This document shows positions 48,673 to 61,352 of a stretch of DNA of 64,000 nt, one piece after another. The position numbers and the translations under genes were made by a program. Below the pieces are notes generated by a model, which worked only from the letters and a program-made list of their open reading frames with translations, ran no database searches and was not told the DNA's origin. Source of the DNA: Ciona savignyi (taxonomy: Eukaryota; Chordata; Ascidiacea; Phlebobranchia; Cionidae). Location of the stretch: the NCBI GenBank assembly GCA_000149265.1, contig CH002742.1:138801-202800 (forward strand), in the 5' to 3' direction. Numbering within the stretch: position 1 is the stretch's first letter; each line of letters begins with the position of its first letter.

Positions 48673-49836
48673 CTAAGAACTTTCACCATACAAGATGCAC
48701 TTTTTTAAATCTCGTTTTTCCTTGATTTTTTGGATCACATCTTCACTTAGAACGCAGTAACAATATAACTCTTCCAAATGGATGCAGTTAGACACCAGGA
48801 GCAGAAGTGCATTGTCTAAACCAGGAGGAGATTTCATACTCGGATCCATGCTTGTGTGAAATGAGAGGCACTTTAGTGTAGAATAAAACGTTGCACCAAT
48901 ATGCAGCAGTTCATCGGTGAGCCAGCCATACACTTTCAAGTAAAGTGATGTCAAGGGAATACCCTCGCACAGCAGTGGAATAATTATGTGGTGTGGCATA
49001 GAGTGGTGAAAGTGCACAGTTACTTCAGCGTTGGGGTGTGCCAATGAAAACTCCTTCCAGGCTTCTTTTGGTATCACCTCATTGTATTTGTCACTGCGGT
49101 TGCACATAAGTGAGAGCATCTCAACAGGAAAATGCTGCTCTTCCCGAAATGCATCCAAAACATTGGCATCCACGCAATGATAAAAGGTGTGCAGTTCTTT
49201 AAGAAACATACAGGACTTCACCAACATAAGTATACCTGCTGGTGTAACATTATCAATCAGACATGAGTTTTGGATGCGAATCACTTGTAGGAACTTATGC
49301 TGAGAGGCTAAAATTGCAAGGAGATCGTTATCAAATGCAATATTGCAATGGTTTAAATCAATGCTGTTTAAATTAAAAATAATCTCAGATTCAGGTTTCC
49401 TGGAGAAAAATTGCTTCAGTGTTTTTAAAATAACACTACCATTGAAGCACAGTGGATTCATGCCTGTAAAGCAGAGTGTAAATTTCTGAAGCTTTTTTTT
49501 ATCAAGTGCTCTCAGTTCATCCATCACAAAGCAAGCCCTGTCCCTGCTTATCTCTTGCCGTTGGTTGAGATAAATCTCAACATCTTTAAGTTCACTGCAG
49601 TATTTCTTAATGGCAGTAATTGCTCTTCCTTCGCTGTCAACATCTGTATCAAACTTGAACAAAAAACGACTCCACAGTTCAGGATGATGAAAGCACTCAG
49701 ACCACCATTTGCACACGAGACTACTGTTAAGACGATCATTCATGGGCAAGTAGGAGTAAATGTGAACCAAAATATGCTGTGGTACAGACGACCAAGTCAA
49801 ATATTCCATAGTCTTGTTTTTTAATGACAAATTCAC
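48673..49836 (-). CDS. FBXL8: FBXL8-like F-box protein, single exon
   Basis: An uninterrupted frame of 387 codons from ATG at 49836; a second ATG at codon 10 begins MEYLTWSSVPQHILVHIYSY and could be the true start. Residues about 14-60 form an F-box (VPQHILVHIYSYLPMNDRLN ... LVCKWWSECFHHPELW), the Skp1-binding part of SCF ubiquitin ligases. The rest shows irregular leucine-rich repeats. The C-terminal third (PKEAWKEFSLAHPNAEVTV, FYSTLKCLSFHT, HLEELYCYCVLSEDVIQKI) follows the layout of vertebrate FBXL8, with FBXO39 a more distant alternative. The substrate is unknown. The coding region lacks introns. TTTATT at 48337-48342 may be its poly(A) signal. Confidence 0.78.
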   Translation of the reverse strand: MNLSLKNKTMEYLTWSSVPQHILVHIYSYLPMNDRLNSSLVCKWWSECFHHPELWSRFLFKFDTDVDSEGRAITAIKKYCSELKDVEIYLNQRQEISRDRACFVMDELRALDKKKLQKFTLCFTGMNPLCFNGSVILKTLKQFFSRKPESEIIFNLNSIDLNHCNIAFDNDLLAILASQHKFLQVIRIQNSCLIDNVTPAGILMLVKSCMFLKELHTFYHCVDANVLDAFREEQHFPVEMLSLMCNRSDKYNEVIPKEAWKEFSLAHPNAEVTVHFHHSMPHHIIIPLLCEGIPLTSLYLKVYGWLTDELLHIGATFYSTLKCLSFHTSMDPSMKSPPGLDNALLLLVSNCIHLEELYCYCVLSEDVIQKIKEKRDLKKCILYGESS

Positions 49837-50418
49837 TATATTTTAGAACCCTACGACCCAGGCATACCTAAAATGCATTAATTTACTATCTGGCAATGAT
49901 ACCTAAAGTATGAATAAAATGGAATAGGGATTATAGTGCTGTGCACTACAAGTAACAAGTATGATGACTTAAGTGATGTTAAGCAAAAAAATGTGCTCGC
50001 AATTGGTCCGTATGTACATGTAAAACTAACCTCAGTAATATAAAAACATTTAAATAATAAAATAAATCAATTGTATAAAACATGTGTGTTTTGTACTGTT
50101 GACTTGGGATGCACCAATGTGTAGACTATACACCAAATCCCAAACTTTTATGCACTGGCGTTTTATCACGTAATCGATTTACTACAGAATATTGAAGTCA
50201 ATTTATACCAAACCTAATTTTATCAAACAGGACATTTAAAGTTACTGATATTCAACTGTATACAAAAAGGTTTTATTATATTATTTGCTTTTTAGTATTA
50301 TGTTTGAGGTAGTGAATTAGCATGTTAAAATCTGAGAGAAAAAAACATGTAGTTTCTGCCTGAGATGTTTAAGTTACGGGGGATGGACATTGTTCATTGA
50401 AAAAAAATTTTAAAAAAT
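49837..50418. other. Intergenic between F-box and coiled-coil genes
   Basis: AT-rich. It holds the F-box gene 5' flank and the 3' UTR of the coiled-coil gene, with TTTATT at 50272-50277 as a plausible leftward poly(A) signal. Nothing else was recognised. Confidence 0.5.
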
Positions 50419-50862
50419 TTAATGCAATCTAAAAAAATGTAAAAGTGTGTCTAAATTATTATTTGTTTCCAAGGGGTTAATGTTATCATCAAGTGCTTCT
50501 GATTCCACTTCAATCTTATGCTCCAAGTAAGTGATATATTGTTGAAACAATTTGTTAGCTTCAGTTTCACAATCCTCCAAGTAGTTTAAGTCTTTCTGGA
50601 GATGTTCGTCCAACTTTTTAAGAGCAGACACAGCAAAGCTACCCTGCATTGCGTCTTGTTTTCTTTGCTGAACAAACTGCTCTTGAAGCTTTGTTCCGAC
50701 TTTGTTTGCTGCATCTTTCTGCTTTTTTTGTACAGCTTCATAAAGATGGCAAACACTTTTCGATTTCTGCAATTTCTTTGGAAAGAGGTTCTGGAATTCT
50801 TCAAACGGCAATGAAAATTCGTTGCATTGAATTATTTTATCTTTTACTTCTTCGAGATCCAT
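50419..50862 (-). CDS. Small coiled-coil protein, 147 residues, unrecognised
   Basis: A single frame from ATG at 50862. It is rich in Glu, Lys, Gln and Leu, with a long helical stretch (residues about 30-125: AVQKKQKDAANKVGTKLQEQ and LDEHLQKDLNYLEDCETEAN) and a short acidic tail. There is no signal peptide, membrane segment or zinc motif. On the - strand a T-run ending TATAG lies directly before ATG, a strong 3' splice site, so the message has a 5' UTR intron or a trans-spliced leader. The size and helical nature recall kinetochore or synaptonemal accessory proteins, but no family could be assigned. Confidence 0.65.
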   Translation of the reverse strand: MDLEEVKDKIIQCNEFSLPFEEFQNLFPKKLQKSKSVCHLYEAVQKKQKDAANKVGTKLQEQFVQQRKQDAMQGSFAVSALKKLDEHLQKDLNYLEDCETEANKLFQQYITYLEHKIEVESEALDDNINPLETNNNLDTLLHFFRLH

Positions 50863-51635
50863 CTATAAAAAAAAACAAGTTATAAAGTTTTACATATGCA
50901 CGACTTTTCTTGCAAGGAGATGGTCATGCATGTAATAACCACAGGTTTCTATAAGGTACAAACACATTTTACTACTTTTATTATAAATCAAAAATATACC
51001 ACAAATACTATTAAGTACGGTATCTCAAAATACTGGAATTTAAAAAAATAATTTTGAATCATTTTCTATTTGAATTGAACTTTGATTCTGGAATTGATAT
51101 TCCTACCGGCTGCTATTTAAACTTTAAAATGGCTGCCTAATGCGTAAAGAAGTATTTTGTATGATGCCACACAACAATTCTAACGTTAGGTGACGTGACA
51201 TGCCATCTCTGCCCACAGGTCGGGATGCCTATTAAGGAATGTGGGTATGTGGAATTTTGATAGAACTATCTCTTAGGTTATTTAACTTTGTTCATAGAGA
51301 CCAGTGGGCCATGCTTGCTAACATGGCCGAAATTTAATTTTTTTTTGTTGCATGTCAACATTTTCAGTCGACTGCCATTTGTTTTTCTTTAAAAATTAAA
51401 TATCGTTAAAAAACTTACTTACCTTTCAGATGCCAGCTTAAAACAAGAATTTAATTGAACAAGTTTAATTCCTTTTCGATTACCTAACTCAATATGCTCA
51501 AATTAATTCAAGTTCCTATACTTTTGTTAAAAGTCACAATAAATAAGTACCGGTACCTAAGTGTAATGTTTAGAATCATTTACTATTATATAAAAAAGTT
51601 ATTAAGAACAGCCAATTATACTAGTAAAAATCGCC
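50863..51635. other. Intergenic between the coiled-coil gene and MIPEP
   Basis: AT-rich, no gene recognised. It holds the 5' flank or leader intron of the coiled-coil gene and the 3' flank of MIPEP. The ORF at 51494-51682 overlaps the MIPEP end on the other strand and is not credible. Confidence 0.5.
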
Positions 51636-54025
<2,390 letters not shown>

Positions 54026-54998
54026 ATGAACATGTTTAGAAATGTTGGAGGATTTTGTTTAAACCAAGGTTAGTTTCGTGAAAAGTAAAGATGTAATAGT
54101 GGCCGAATATTTGGTTATTCTTTGGGATGAAAAAACTGAAGAGCTGTGCTACTAAGATGGTTTCCATCGTAATAAAGTTCCATCATTATAGCCTACTTTT
54201 TATACAAGTTTTATTTGATCGTTTTGGCAAGTTTTTAGGTGTAGTGACATTCGCGGCTTATGTCATATTTTTTGCACATTATATTGAGTTTTGTTAAAGT
54301 CGTTGCAGTAGCCGTTTAATTAATGCGCGCACCGCTGTTTCTTATGTCAAAACATTTTCTTGTGTAAACCAGCTATAATCCACAAACCAACACTTCCTGT
54401 ATAATCCTCCCCACATTACGCCTTAACGTGGCAAGCTGACGTATTGTGTATAAACTCATTGTATCATTCCAATTATCAAAAACGCGTTCTGAGTTGCAGA
54501 CCTAAGCACTGCCTACTTGGAACCTATATCTCCAAGCATGTACGAGCCTGAACTAAGCAAAATAAAAAGAAGATCCCCAAAAAGGCGTTTACCTTATCGC
54601 ACTACCTATTATAATAATTTGGTTGAAAGAGGTAAGTAATTATACCGAAAGTAATTAATTGATTGTTTTAACGACTGTCATTTTGCCGATTTTTCCCATT
54701 TTCTAAAAATTAGTTTTGTGTTTTTATCGTATTGCTACGAGTGGTTAAAATTCGGAATACTGTTAATTTTTCTGCTGTTGTCGGATGTTTTTGTTGGGCA
54801 AGTGACCTACTTAATTTAGAAATGCTTGAGATATACCAAAGAGGGATTAGATTACCAAGCTACCCGTTCGTTTCAATTAAAAAAATAGATATCGAGTTGG
54901 AATTAATAATAGGGAAACCCATTAGTTTCTGTTTCAGAAACAAAGGTTATATACACCTTGTATTATATACACCTTGTACCCTAAGGGTGATTAGATAA
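54026..54998 (+). CDS. Possible three-exon small protein of about 117 residues
   Basis: Proposed exons: 54026-54068 (MNMFRNVGGFCLNQ, donor AAG|GTTAGT), 54500-54631 (after GAGTTGCAG; LSTAYLEPISPSMYEPELSK and KRRSPKRRLPYRTTYYNNLV; donor AGAG|GTAAGT) and 54820-54998 (after TTAATTTAG; EMLEIYQRGIRLPSYPFVS, stop at 54998). All three join in phase 1 and give one open frame. The middle part is strongly basic. I do not recognise the protein. Divergence from MIPEP and the short N-terminus hint at a mitochondrial role, but that is speculation. The last exon could extend or differ. Confidence 0.4.
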
Positions 54999-55868
54999 CT
55001 ATTCTGCACCGTTTCTGCATGTAGAAACTTATAGCTCAGCGTAAAGTTAAAACGGGTTTTAAAATAAGGTTAAAGCTAACACGTGGTAGACACTCTCTAG
55101 TTAAAATTTAGGGAATTAACTCTTGGCTCTAACCTATATATTTAGTGCTTCAAGCGATTCAGAATTTAGATAGTGGTATTGTCGTTCGTAAAGTTTTTAT
55201 TGATTGGAAAAAAGTTTTAAAATTAAGTTTTAAAAATTGAAATTACGGTACTGTACTTAACAGAATGAATGAAAGCTCTACAATTTCCAAGACGGGCTGG
55301 TCACTTTAGGGTGACTATTTTTAACGCCATCTTTTCGGATAGACAAAACAATTTTCAGTGGCGAGACGCCAAAAGTTCCTCAAAAAAGTGACGTGTCGGC
55401 CCATAAAAGTGGCGTGTTGTCTCCTCGAAGATGGGCGTGCGTCTCGTGATCTTTCGCCTCGTAAAAACTAAATTGCAACTAAATTTTATGGCTTGAAAAA
55501 AGGGGCGGGTCACGTTAGAAAATGGTGTGACGTAATCACAACTTTGAGTAATCCAATCGAAAGAACTTTCGTCGTTGCCACTGAAGCGTGTCGGCAGTGT
55601 AAATTGATCTAACGGAAATAATGATAACGTTGTTGCACATGAACAAAATCTTACATTTGGATTATTTAATCAGTCTTTGTTATAAAACAGATGCAATAGC
55701 TACTTACAAAGAATATACGTCTAGGCTAGGTTAGAATATTGGCAGTATTTACGAACACCCGTTTTCGTAAGTTACTCTAATTTTCTGTGTAGGTGTTTTA
55801 AACTAGTTAGGTCTACTTCTTTCTGTAATTTAATTAAGACTGCTGTGCTCTATACAAGTGGCCATAAG
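54999..55868. other. Intergenic upstream of the first ceramide synthase
   Basis: AT-rich with no domain-bearing ORF. An element-like stretch at about 55310-55500 is richer in GGCG and GTGTCGG motifs. The first ceramide synthase leader lies towards its right end. Confidence 0.4.
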
Positions 55869-56921
55869 ATGAACTTTCTAAACTTCAAGTGGATTGTAAG
55901 CCATGAATACTGGTTTCCATCTGGCACCATTAGAAATAATATTCTGAGCTCTGAAACTATAGTTGTACCACAATCTTCTGACCTTTGGGCAATCCCAATA
56001 TTTGCCTTGTTGTTTCTTATTCTGAGAAAAGTTTACGAGAACTATGTATGTGGCTATTTACAGATCAAGTATAATATTAAAGGTAAAAGGAGGTCTCCAA
56101 TCAAGAATGATCAACTAGAAGCCATATATAAAATACAAAACTTTCCATCAGATAAATTTATGTTGGGCCTCAGCAAACAGCTAGACATGGAAGAACACCA
56201 AATTAAAAATTGGTTTAGACTTAGAAGAAACTTAGATCGTCCCAGCGTTGTTACAAAATTTTCTGAATCTTCCTGGAGGTTCTTGTTTTATTTTTGCATC
56301 TTTAGCTTTGCAATTACTATGCTGACTCAATCGCCATGGTTTTGGGATAATGTGAAGTGCTGGTCAGGTTTTCCTAACCATTCCTTGCCCAACTGGTTGT
56401 ATTACTATTACATGATGGAAGCCGGATTCTATTTATCATTAGTCTTTACTATCTTCAGAGATGTAAAGCGCAAAGATTTTTCTATTCAAGTTATTCATCA
56501 CCTATCTACCCTGTTCCTTATTGTATTTTCATACATGTGCAATTTTGTTCGGATTGGCTCGCTTGTTATGGCAATTCATGATATTTCAGATGTATTTCTT
56601 GAATTTGGAAAGTCAGTTCTGTATGCTAATAATAAGAATCTTGCTGACAAACTCTTCATTATATTTGCAGTGGTTTTTATCTTGACACGTTTGTATATAT
56701 ACCCGTTTTATGTCTTACACACGTCTGCAGTGAAGATCTTTACTGTTTTAAAGCCATTCCCTATGTACTACTTTTTTAATGGGCTGCTTATTATTCTTCA
56801 ATTACTTCATATCTACTGGGCTTCAATTATTTTAAAAATGGCAATGAAATTTGCAAAAGGAAATAAAATGGTCGATGAGCGAAGTGATGATGAGGAGTCT
56901 TTAAGCAGTGAAGAAATGTAA
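55869..56921 (+). CDS. CERS: Ceramide synthase (CerS/LASS), copy 1, single exon
   Basis: A 350-codon frame from ATG at 55869 with no intron. It N-acylates sphingoid bases in the endoplasmic reticulum to make (dihydro)ceramide. A first membrane segment (LWAIPIFALLFLILRKVY) is followed by a Hox-like domain ending EHQIKNWFRLRRNLDRPS, then the TLC domain with the Lag1p motif: RKDFSIQVIHHLSTLFLIVF, NFVRIGSLVMAIHDISDVFL. The catalytic His pair (IHH) and Asp (HDISD) are in place. The tail is acidic (DERSDDEESLSSEEM), as in vertebrate CERS2-CERS6, where it is phosphorylated. Hox-like domain and tail exclude the CERS1 type. AATAAA is at 57111-57116. It forms a tandem pair with the gene at 58115. Confidence 0.94.
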   Translation: MNFLNFKWIVSHEYWFPSGTIRNNILSSETIVVPQSSDLWAIPIFALLFLILRKVYENYVCGYLQIKYNIKGKRRSPIKNDQLEAIYKIQNFPSDKFMLGLSKQLDMEEHQIKNWFRLRRNLDRPSVVTKFSESSWRFLFYFCIFSFAITMLTQSPWFWDNVKCWSGFPNHSLPNWLYYYYMMEAGFYLSLVFTIFRDVKRKDFSIQVIHHLSTLFLIVFSYMCNFVRIGSLVMAIHDISDVFLEFGKSVLYANNKNLADKLFIIFAVVFILTRLYIYPFYVLHTSAVKIFTVLKPFPMYYFFNGLLIILQLLHIYWASIILKMAMKFAKGNKMVDERSDDEESLSSEEM

Positions 56922-58114
56922 TTAAATTCCTTTTTTTTATAAGGTTGTGTTCTAATTGATCATGCTTAAGATATGTTTACCCCTGATAAAGGTTAAAGAT
57001 CGCTATTGATTGTATATTGTTAATGTTTAACTGAACCACTTTTTTGCTGTAATTTTAATACTTTTTTGCTGTAATTAATACTCGTTACAATTCAAGAATT
57101 GTTACCATAAAATAAATGTATTTTATTATTGTTTTTTTTTTTAATGATACAAATTGCATATATGTGTATTTCTTACATGTTTAACATATATGTATGTTCT
57201 TAAATCACTGATTAGTCGTATTGTTGCAGAATGAATTAGTGTTGTGCCAGTATGTTTAAAGATTTGATATTGCATTTTTAGAAGTTTCATGTTTGGATTA
57301 TTACTAATTAATTTGCCTTTTTAATACTTTTATTAATGATGGTACTTATTTCTTACTTGTGTATTTGTAATGTATTTTTATAAGGTTTAAACATGTACTG
57401 GTTTTTGTGTACTGTAAGGAAATGCTAAGTTATCACCCATGACTACCCCAGTTACAGTTTACCAATATAGAAGCAAACAGGGTTTGTGTGCGTTACAACT
57501 TAGCTATGTTTATTTATTTATATACATCATAACAGTTTTTATTAATTCTATGCTATATCCTGTTTTCGTACACACTATAGCATTTGTATCTTGTTTGAAC
57601 AGTTTTGTCATATCATCGTTCAGATATTATGTTGTAAAAGGTTGATATATTGCATTTTTTTCAATACGTGTTATCGCTAGGACAACTGCACTAAGTTATT
57701 TTGTTTACCTACATAATCCAGATTAAGAATATTATTGTCACATCATGATATGGAGAATATATTGCATTCGATAAATACTAAATAGTTACCTGGCCTACTT
57801 GAACTTTGATCATTGTAATTAATAAGTTTATTTTTATTTTGTATGGATTCGAAATATTATATTCCAGTATTTAATATATAAATACACATATTGCCATTTT
57901 AACAAATATTAATTTTTTGACGTTGTAATATGAAAGGTGGGCTAATAAACCTTACTTTCTATTTCAAACTATTTTTCTAACACCCATCAACACACCTCTA
58001 TATCTAGATTATAATGATATATTACATTTCTTACAATTTTAGGTGGAAACTTAGGCCAAAAAATTTAAACTTGACCCAACTGATCAGCAATAGAAAATAT
58101 ATATCTTCAATAAT
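56922..58114. other. Spacer between the two ceramide synthase genes
   Basis: Very AT-rich. It holds the copy-1 poly(A) signal AATAAA at 57111-57116 and, near the right end, a T-rich acceptor (ACAATTTTAG at about 58033-58042) upstream of the copy-2 start, compatible with a spliced 5' UTR. The ORF at 57439-57645 has no domain. Confidence 0.5.
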
Positions 58115-59230
58115 ATGGAAAATATTTCAAAATGGTTTTGGGCAGATTCATTTTGGCTTCCTGCTGGAATTTCTTTTAAAGATTTACAGGACAAACCAGG
58201 GTTCCATTACGCAAAACCTGCTGATCTCTACCTACTTCCATTATGGGCAATCTGCATCTTTTGTATCAGAAGAGTTTTTGATTATTTTTGCACTCCTTTT
58301 TTAGCCTACCATTTAGGAGTGAAGGATACACGAAAACGACCACAACCAAACTTTGAGTTGGAGAAAACATACCAATCAACCAAGGTTCCGTCAAGTAAAA
58401 AAATAGAAAATCTATCGAAAAAATTGGATTGGAGTGAGTCTAAGATTTTGGTTTGGTTTAGAAGAAGACGTAATATGGACCGACCTAGCTTGGTTCAAAA
58501 ACTGAGTGAAGCAAGCTGGAGGTGCTTTTTTTATACCGTGGCGTTTACTTTTGGCATTGTTCTATTAGTTCAGGCACCATGGTTTTGGGATAACTTATAC
58601 TGTTGGGTTGATTATCCCAGGCAAAGTATGTGGCAATCTGTATATTATTACTACATGCTGGAAGGTGGATTTTATATTTCTCTTTTATTTTCAATTATGA
58701 ACGACGTAAAAAGAAAAGACTTTACCGAACAACTTATACATCATATGGCGACTATTTTTCTTATTGTATTTTCTTATGTTGCAAATTTTGTCCGGATTGG
58801 CTCGATGGTTATGGCAATCCATGATATATCGGATGTTATACTGGAGCTTGCAAAATGCTTTGTTTATGCAAAAAAGGCGGTTTGGGCGGACAATCTATTC
58901 ACACTCTTTGCCGTGGTCTTCATTATCTCTAGACTTATCATATATCCGTATTGTGTCATCCACACCACATGGGTGAAGAGCATGTGGCTGTTCAAACCGT
59001 ATGCTGGATACTATTTTTTCAACGCTCTGCTGATGATCCTGCAGATTTTGCACATTTTTTGGGCAGCAATAATCATAAAAATGGCAATTCGAATGGTGAT
59101 GGTAGGTAAAGTGGAAAAGGATGCAAGGAGTGATGTAGAGGAAGAAAGCGATGAATATGAAGATGAGCAATCTTCTTCACTCAGCTCCAATCCACAATCA
59201 AATGGAAAAGTTGCACACAGTAAAACATAA
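58115..59230 (+). CDS. CERS: Ceramide synthase (CerS/LASS), copy 2, single exon
   Basis: A 371-codon frame from ATG at 58115, also intronless. It has the same order as copy 1: an N-terminal WFWADSFWLPAGISF segment (the usual CerS start), a first membrane helix, a Hox-like domain (SESKILVWFRRRRNMDRPS), and TLC domain with RKDFTEQLIHHMATIFLIVF and NFVRIGSMVMAIHDISDVIL. The catalytic His pair and Asp are kept. The C-terminus (DARSDVEEESDEYEDEQSSS) is longer and more acidic than in copy 1. WFWADSFWLP, where copy 1 has EYWFPSG, makes copy 2 closer to the vertebrate pattern. The two are paralogues that have diverged clearly, so the duplication is not recent. AATAAA is at 59266-59271. Confidence 0.95.
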   Translation: MENISKWFWADSFWLPAGISFKDLQDKPGFHYAKPADLYLLPLWAICIFCIRRVFDYFCTPFLAYHLGVKDTRKRPQPNFELEKTYQSTKVPSSKKIENLSKKLDWSESKILVWFRRRRNMDRPSLVQKLSEASWRCFFYTVAFTFGIVLLVQAPWFWDNLYCWVDYPRQSMWQSVYYYYMLEGGFYISLLFSIMNDVKRKDFTEQLIHHMATIFLIVFSYVANFVRIGSMVMAIHDISDVILELAKCFVYAKKAVWADNLFTLFAVVFIISRLIIYPYCVIHTTWVKSMWLFKPYAGYYFFNALLMILQILHIFWAAIIIKMAIRMVMVGKVEKDARSDVEEESDEYEDEQSSSLSSNPQSNGKVAHSKT

Positions 59231-61352
59231 TTCCTTTTGTTTTTGTAATGAAAAATAGCTGTGAAAATAAAGCTTTTAGGTTTTACTTAATAATCAAGCA
59301 AACATTGAGCTATGCTTTTTTAGTATTCAGACCAACATAATTCCTAAGTTTCGTTTAGTATATCTTCTAATCTACCGAACTGAGCTTTCCAGGCTTTGAC
59401 GTTTTGGTTATTTTTTTGCCTTTTCAACAATTGTTTCAATTTAGTTTCCTTTTTTGTGCTTTGCTTTGAATTATAATTAAATGGTGATAAAATTTACTTT
59501 TGACAGTGTGTACACCTGTGTGTATAAAGGTTAAGGGTGTAAACTCTACCACTGACATTAGTTTATACTTGTATCATGTTTAATGCAATTAAAAATAATC
59601 AAGTATTTTTTTTTATCGAGAACTTTATATATATTTACATGTATAACGTATATATATTTAATTCAATTACTCTTTTGTGTGCAGTAATATTGTGTTTTAA
59701 CTTGTACCAACATTATCTTTTCGATCAACCAATTTATCTATTATTTTTAGTAAATACAATTTCATCACACTTGTTAATCGCGGTACAACAACCAAAGCAA
59801 ATTAAGTAGTAAAAATCTCCCCCGTCAAAATGCTTCACATAGTAATAATATTATTTAATCAACAAATAATGTTTATGTAGTGAATTATCACTTTTTCCCT
59901 ACCTAACTCAGTAGTACTGTGCTAGTCCTTGTGTGTAGCACCAAACTATTTATATATTCTTTAATTGAATTGAATATTTCATGCCTTCTGATTATTTCCT
60001 CTGGTAATATGTTAAATTTCTTACCATTTTTTTATTGTAATATGTATTCTGGCACGAATAAAACAATTATACCTTACAAATATTCATAAAATGTCTTAAA
60101 TTGTCCAGCAAGGTAGCCGAATAGTACACATTGTTACAAGTACAACAGTCATCACTTGTTAAATCCAAAACAGTCTTTTAAATCCAAAACTGTCTGACAC
60201 TTATAAAATATTGTGTAAAAGCAAAAGCTTCATTTTCATGGTAAACAAATCACTGGAAATTATTCCAAATTTCTAAAAAAAATTAGCTTCACGAGGTTCA
60301 CAGAGGGCCGATGGCGAATATAAACCTTTTATACTTCAAGGGTTTCGTTATCTATGGATGTTTGGTTTCTGCTATATTTTATTAATATATAAACTGGTGT
60401 TTGAACTGTACTAATTGTATAATGATAGGAGTCTGGCTATAAGCCTTTAATACAGGAAATCCTGAATTAAAAATTAACCATTCCGAGAGACCAAGATAGC
60501 AGTTAAAAAATAAATACTTACTGAACAGCTTTTATTATAGTGGAATACCAATTTTAATGGCTGTAAGTCCGAATTGGACTGGTATGATGTTTTCATTAAA
60601 CCTGTTGATGCAAACTTTCAGATCCTTAAACCATGACCATCTAACTTTTAGTGTTTAACAAAACTAGTATTTTGATTACAATAATCAGCCCCCAAACACT
60701 CTTTATGGCTGGTTTAGTTCCAACTTGTATTTAGAAGTCTTGTTAAGGAAAGCATAATTTATTCTTAAGTGGACTATTGCATAATTCACAGAAATCTTGC
60801 AATTACAAAGCGGCAGTATGCTAGTGAAGCAGATGTAATGGGCCATAGATAAAATTTATCGACGTTTCTATTTTTGCTCGGATCGTTGACGTTTTCCTGG
60901 GCTGCAAACAAATAAATTTATCATTAAACAACCATACAATTAAATGATGGAAAACTAATTTTTTTCTTTAGAAGGATAGGATTTCATGTTTATCACCTTT
61001 AATGGTAAAACGAAAGGGATGTTAACACACGGATAATCGTCACAGCACCGTCTACTTACCTAGCTTTTGCAATGTGTTGCGTATGATTGAGATATTACTT
61101 TAATTTAAAAGACCCTATCATTCCACTGAGTTCAGGCAATGTCCATAAAAGTGCCTTGCAGAAGGACTCAATCTGCAACCCTTCGGTTGAAAGGCATTAC
61201 ACTAAACCAACAGACTAATCGGCCGTACTGTGACTGAAATAGTCTAAATCAAAACTTGTATTAACTCAAGAGGAGTTCTGATGTAACACTAGTCAGTCCA
61301 TTTGACTCCTACTGTAGCTTTATCAAACAATCTTATTATAGAATAAAACTCA
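59231..61352. other. Intergenic between ceramide synthase 2 and JMJD6
   Basis: AT-rich; no gene recognised. The ORF at 59576-59809 is low-complexity hydrophobic and has no partner. A reversed family-1 SINE lies at about 61100-61235. The 3' flank of JMJD6 is at the right end. Confidence 0.5.
61100..61235 (-). mobile_element. tRNA-derived SINE, family 1, reversed copy
   Basis: On the - strand: TCTGTTGGTTTAGTGTAATG (box A region), CTTTCAACCGAAGGGTTGCA, GATTGAGTCCTTCTGCAAGG and CATTGCCTGAACTCAGTGGA. These are the same blocks, in the same order, as the copy at 8651. Confidence 0.6.

Noticed and set aside
59576-59809. Hydrophobic 77-codon ORF after the second ceramide synthase
   Set aside because: AT-rich low-complexity translation with no domain and no upstream signal.
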